Below are positions 62,611 through 64,000 of a DNA stretch of 64,000 nt, piece by piece. The DNA lies in the NCBI GenBank assembly GCA_000231825.2, contig JH720293.1, positions 310,001-374,000 of the forward strand. Direction: 5' to 3'. A program made the translations under genes and the position numbers. A model generated the notes under the pieces. It worked only from the letters and a program-made list of their open reading frames with translations, was not told the origin of the DNA and ran no database searches. The stretch comes from Tetrahymena elliotti 4EA. Its lineage: Eukaryota > Ciliophora > Oligohymenophorea > Hymenostomatida > Tetrahymenidae. Each line of letters starts with the position of its first letter. Positions within the stretch are counted from its first letter, which is position 1.

Positions 62611-63828
62611 ATGAATAAGTCTTTTACCATTATTTTAATTTGCTTAGGGCTCTTTGGTTCCTGCTTTGCATAAAGTTTGGGAACACTCAGTTAACTAAGA
62701 GCTGAAAGATGTTAAATTGTTTAAGACAATCTTCTTAGACATACTGATAACATGATTGAAGCCTATGAAAGAGAAGAATATACTAGTAGTTTTATTGAAA
62801 CTATCAAAATGAGTTAACTCATTCCTTTTGTTAATGATGAATGTGATTTATCAGTTTCAAACCTTGAAGGTGCTGAAAATCTCAACTCTTAAGAAATGTT
62901 ATCTTAAATTTACTTGATTGCAAAGAAAATTGCTGCCTCACGTAATGATATTTCTGCTTTAATTCAACATGGCCATGAGCTTAGCTAATACATTTAAACT
63001 TTACACGATAAGGGTTTGGATGAATCCACTTTAATGATTCCTCAAGCTAATGAATAAGGCTCAAGAGAAGCTGGTGCATGGAGTTGTGTTATTTGTGGTG
63101 CTTTACTTAAGCTTGGTCTTAACGACGCTATCTACAAAAAAGTTGATATTGCTAACTATATGACCAATGAATTCTGTAAGTTATTCCCTAAGTAAATGAA
63201 TGGAACTTGCAATTAATTCCTTAAAATTGTTGGTCCTTACCTTGTAGAAGCTGCTGCTAACAAGTACAATTCTGATGTCATTTGTGCTAAAATTGGAGCT
63301 TGCTCTGGAAAATATTTATAATGCCATATCAATGGTACTTCCAATCCTAACCCATAATCAAGTTAAATCGAAGAAATCCTTAGCTAATTTAAGACCGAAT
63401 AAGCTGTATTCCAATCTCCTTGGAAATGGATTGTTGAACTCTTCAACAACTTTTCTTAAGATCACCTTCCTGTTGTAGATCTTGATAAAGATGGTTTTTC
63501 AACTATCCCTATCTTGCGTGGTTACAATTGGAGAGGTCAAGATTGCAACGACTTCCAAAAAGACGTCCGTCCTGGTGTTAAGACCTATGCTGGTGACCAA
63601 ACTATTGATTACAACTGTAATGGTATCTGGGGTGTTGACACTGTCTCTGGCAAGCCTTACAAGGAAGTTTTATGTGGTAACTCTGAATAATACGGTATAG
63701 TTACTATGGGAGATTCAGCTGGTGCTCATTTTGAAATTCCTCCTGCTTACTTAAACGTCACTCTTTGGAATGGTAATTACAAAATTAACAAATTTGCTTT
63801 ATAAAAATTTAATTTAGGTCTTTTTTGA
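62611..63828 (+). CDS. acyloxyacyl hydrolase-like secreted lipase (AOAH), apparently truncated
   Basis: AOAH enzymes remove secondary acyl chains from lipid A and act on phospholipids; they carry a saposin-like domain and a GDSL-type hydrolase domain. This frame has a signal peptide (residues 1-20, FTIILICLGLFGSCFA), an N-terminal helical extension, a saposin-like domain with paired cysteines (WSCVICGALL near 160, then FCKLF, GTCNQFL, VICAKIGAC), a calcium-binding-like DLDKDGFSTIP, and the hydrolase start RGYNWRGQDCND, DYNCNGIWG, ending in TMGDSAGAHFEIP, where Ser369 is the expected nucleophile. The frame reaches TGA at 63826-63828, 405 residues in, so the second half of the hydrolase domain (His/Asp of the triad) is absent. 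Either a donor at 63773 begins an intron whose acceptor lies beyond the window, or the gene is truncated. Codon use is less AT-biased, suggesting good expression. Confidence 0.83.
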
Positions 63829-64000
63829 CTTGAGAATGAGTTCAAATTAATAGACTACTCCAGTTATTCTAAAACAGCTTTAATAAATCTTTTAATAGGA
63901 AAAGCCTAATCTTTTACTAAAAAAAAAGTGCGTTGTTTTTTAATTAAAACATAAAATTATTAGCCCATAAAATTTACACTTAGAATAAACAAACAAGAGA
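63829..64000. other. right edge, coding status unclear
   Basis: 172 nt to the window end. It could be intron or 3' UTR of the AOAH-like gene. A frame from 63862 stays open to the edge but does not resemble the missing part of AOAH. Confidence 0.4.

Noticed and set aside
63275..63700. Two + strand frames inside the AOAH-like gene
   Set aside because: They are out of phase with the frame that carries the saposin-like and GDSAG motifs.
1..64000. tRNA, rRNA, CRISPR arrays and transposons
   Set aside because: No T-loop-like GGTTCRANYC box with matching stems, no rRNA core motifs, no regularly spaced repeats, and no transposase or reverse-transcriptase motifs were seen on either strand.

Overview
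This is nuclear (very probably macronuclear) DNA of a ciliate, most like Tetrahymena or a close oligohymenophorean relative. It is very AT-rich. Every convincing reading frame uses TAA and TAG in-frame as glutamine and ends only at TGA. Most introns are short, GT...AG, about 40-100 nt. Annotation that treats TAA/TAG as stops misses nearly every gene here. I rebuilt exon chains by hand and accepted them when the reading phase closed across all introns and the protein stayed plausible.

Left part (1-15.5 kb, all + strand): the 3' end of a peroxisomal-type ABC transporter (ABCD); a Ser/Lys-rich unknown; a tubulin tyrosine ligase-like (TTLL) glutamylase with nine introns; a double-C2 plus Dpy-30-motif protein; an Erv1/ALR sulfhydryl oxidase; about 3 kb with no clear gene; a small acidic/basic unknown; and a membrane-anchored bZIP transcription factor.

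Middle part (17-44 kb, - strand except two + genes): a large multi-pass TmcB-like/PAS protein; a Gln-rich unknown; a small secreted 4-Cys protein (+); a 1.2-kaa coiled-coil protein; a mitochondrial HMG-box protein of TFAM/Abf2 type; TMEM231, a ciliary transition-zone protein; a CFAP36-like BART-domain protein; an IMP1-type mitochondrial inner-membrane peptidase (+); and an arrestin-fold protein with a Pro/Met/Asn-rich tail. Two stretches of diverged tandem repeats (about 230 and 250 bp units) lie between genes.

Right part (44.4-64 kb): one giant - strand gene of 16.5 kb, 21 exons by my reconstruction, encoding about 4,885 residues. It has roughly 4,000 residues of irregular leucine-rich repeats with acidic linkers, then a multi-pass membrane module and a Gln/Ser/Lys-rich tail. 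The window ends with a + strand secreted acyloxyacyl-hydrolase-like gene whose reading frame closes just after the catalytic serine.

Functionally there is a loose ciliary theme (TTLL, Dpy-30/C2, TMEM231, CFAP36-like) and a mitochondrial theme (Erv1, IMP1, HMG-box). Genes are individually spaced, with no sign of operons. I found no rRNA, tRNA, CRISPR array or recognisable transposon. Most promising for novelty are the giant LRR-membrane protein, the lumenal-tailed membrane bZIP, the C2-C2-Dpy-30 architecture and the apparently truncated AOAH-like gene.
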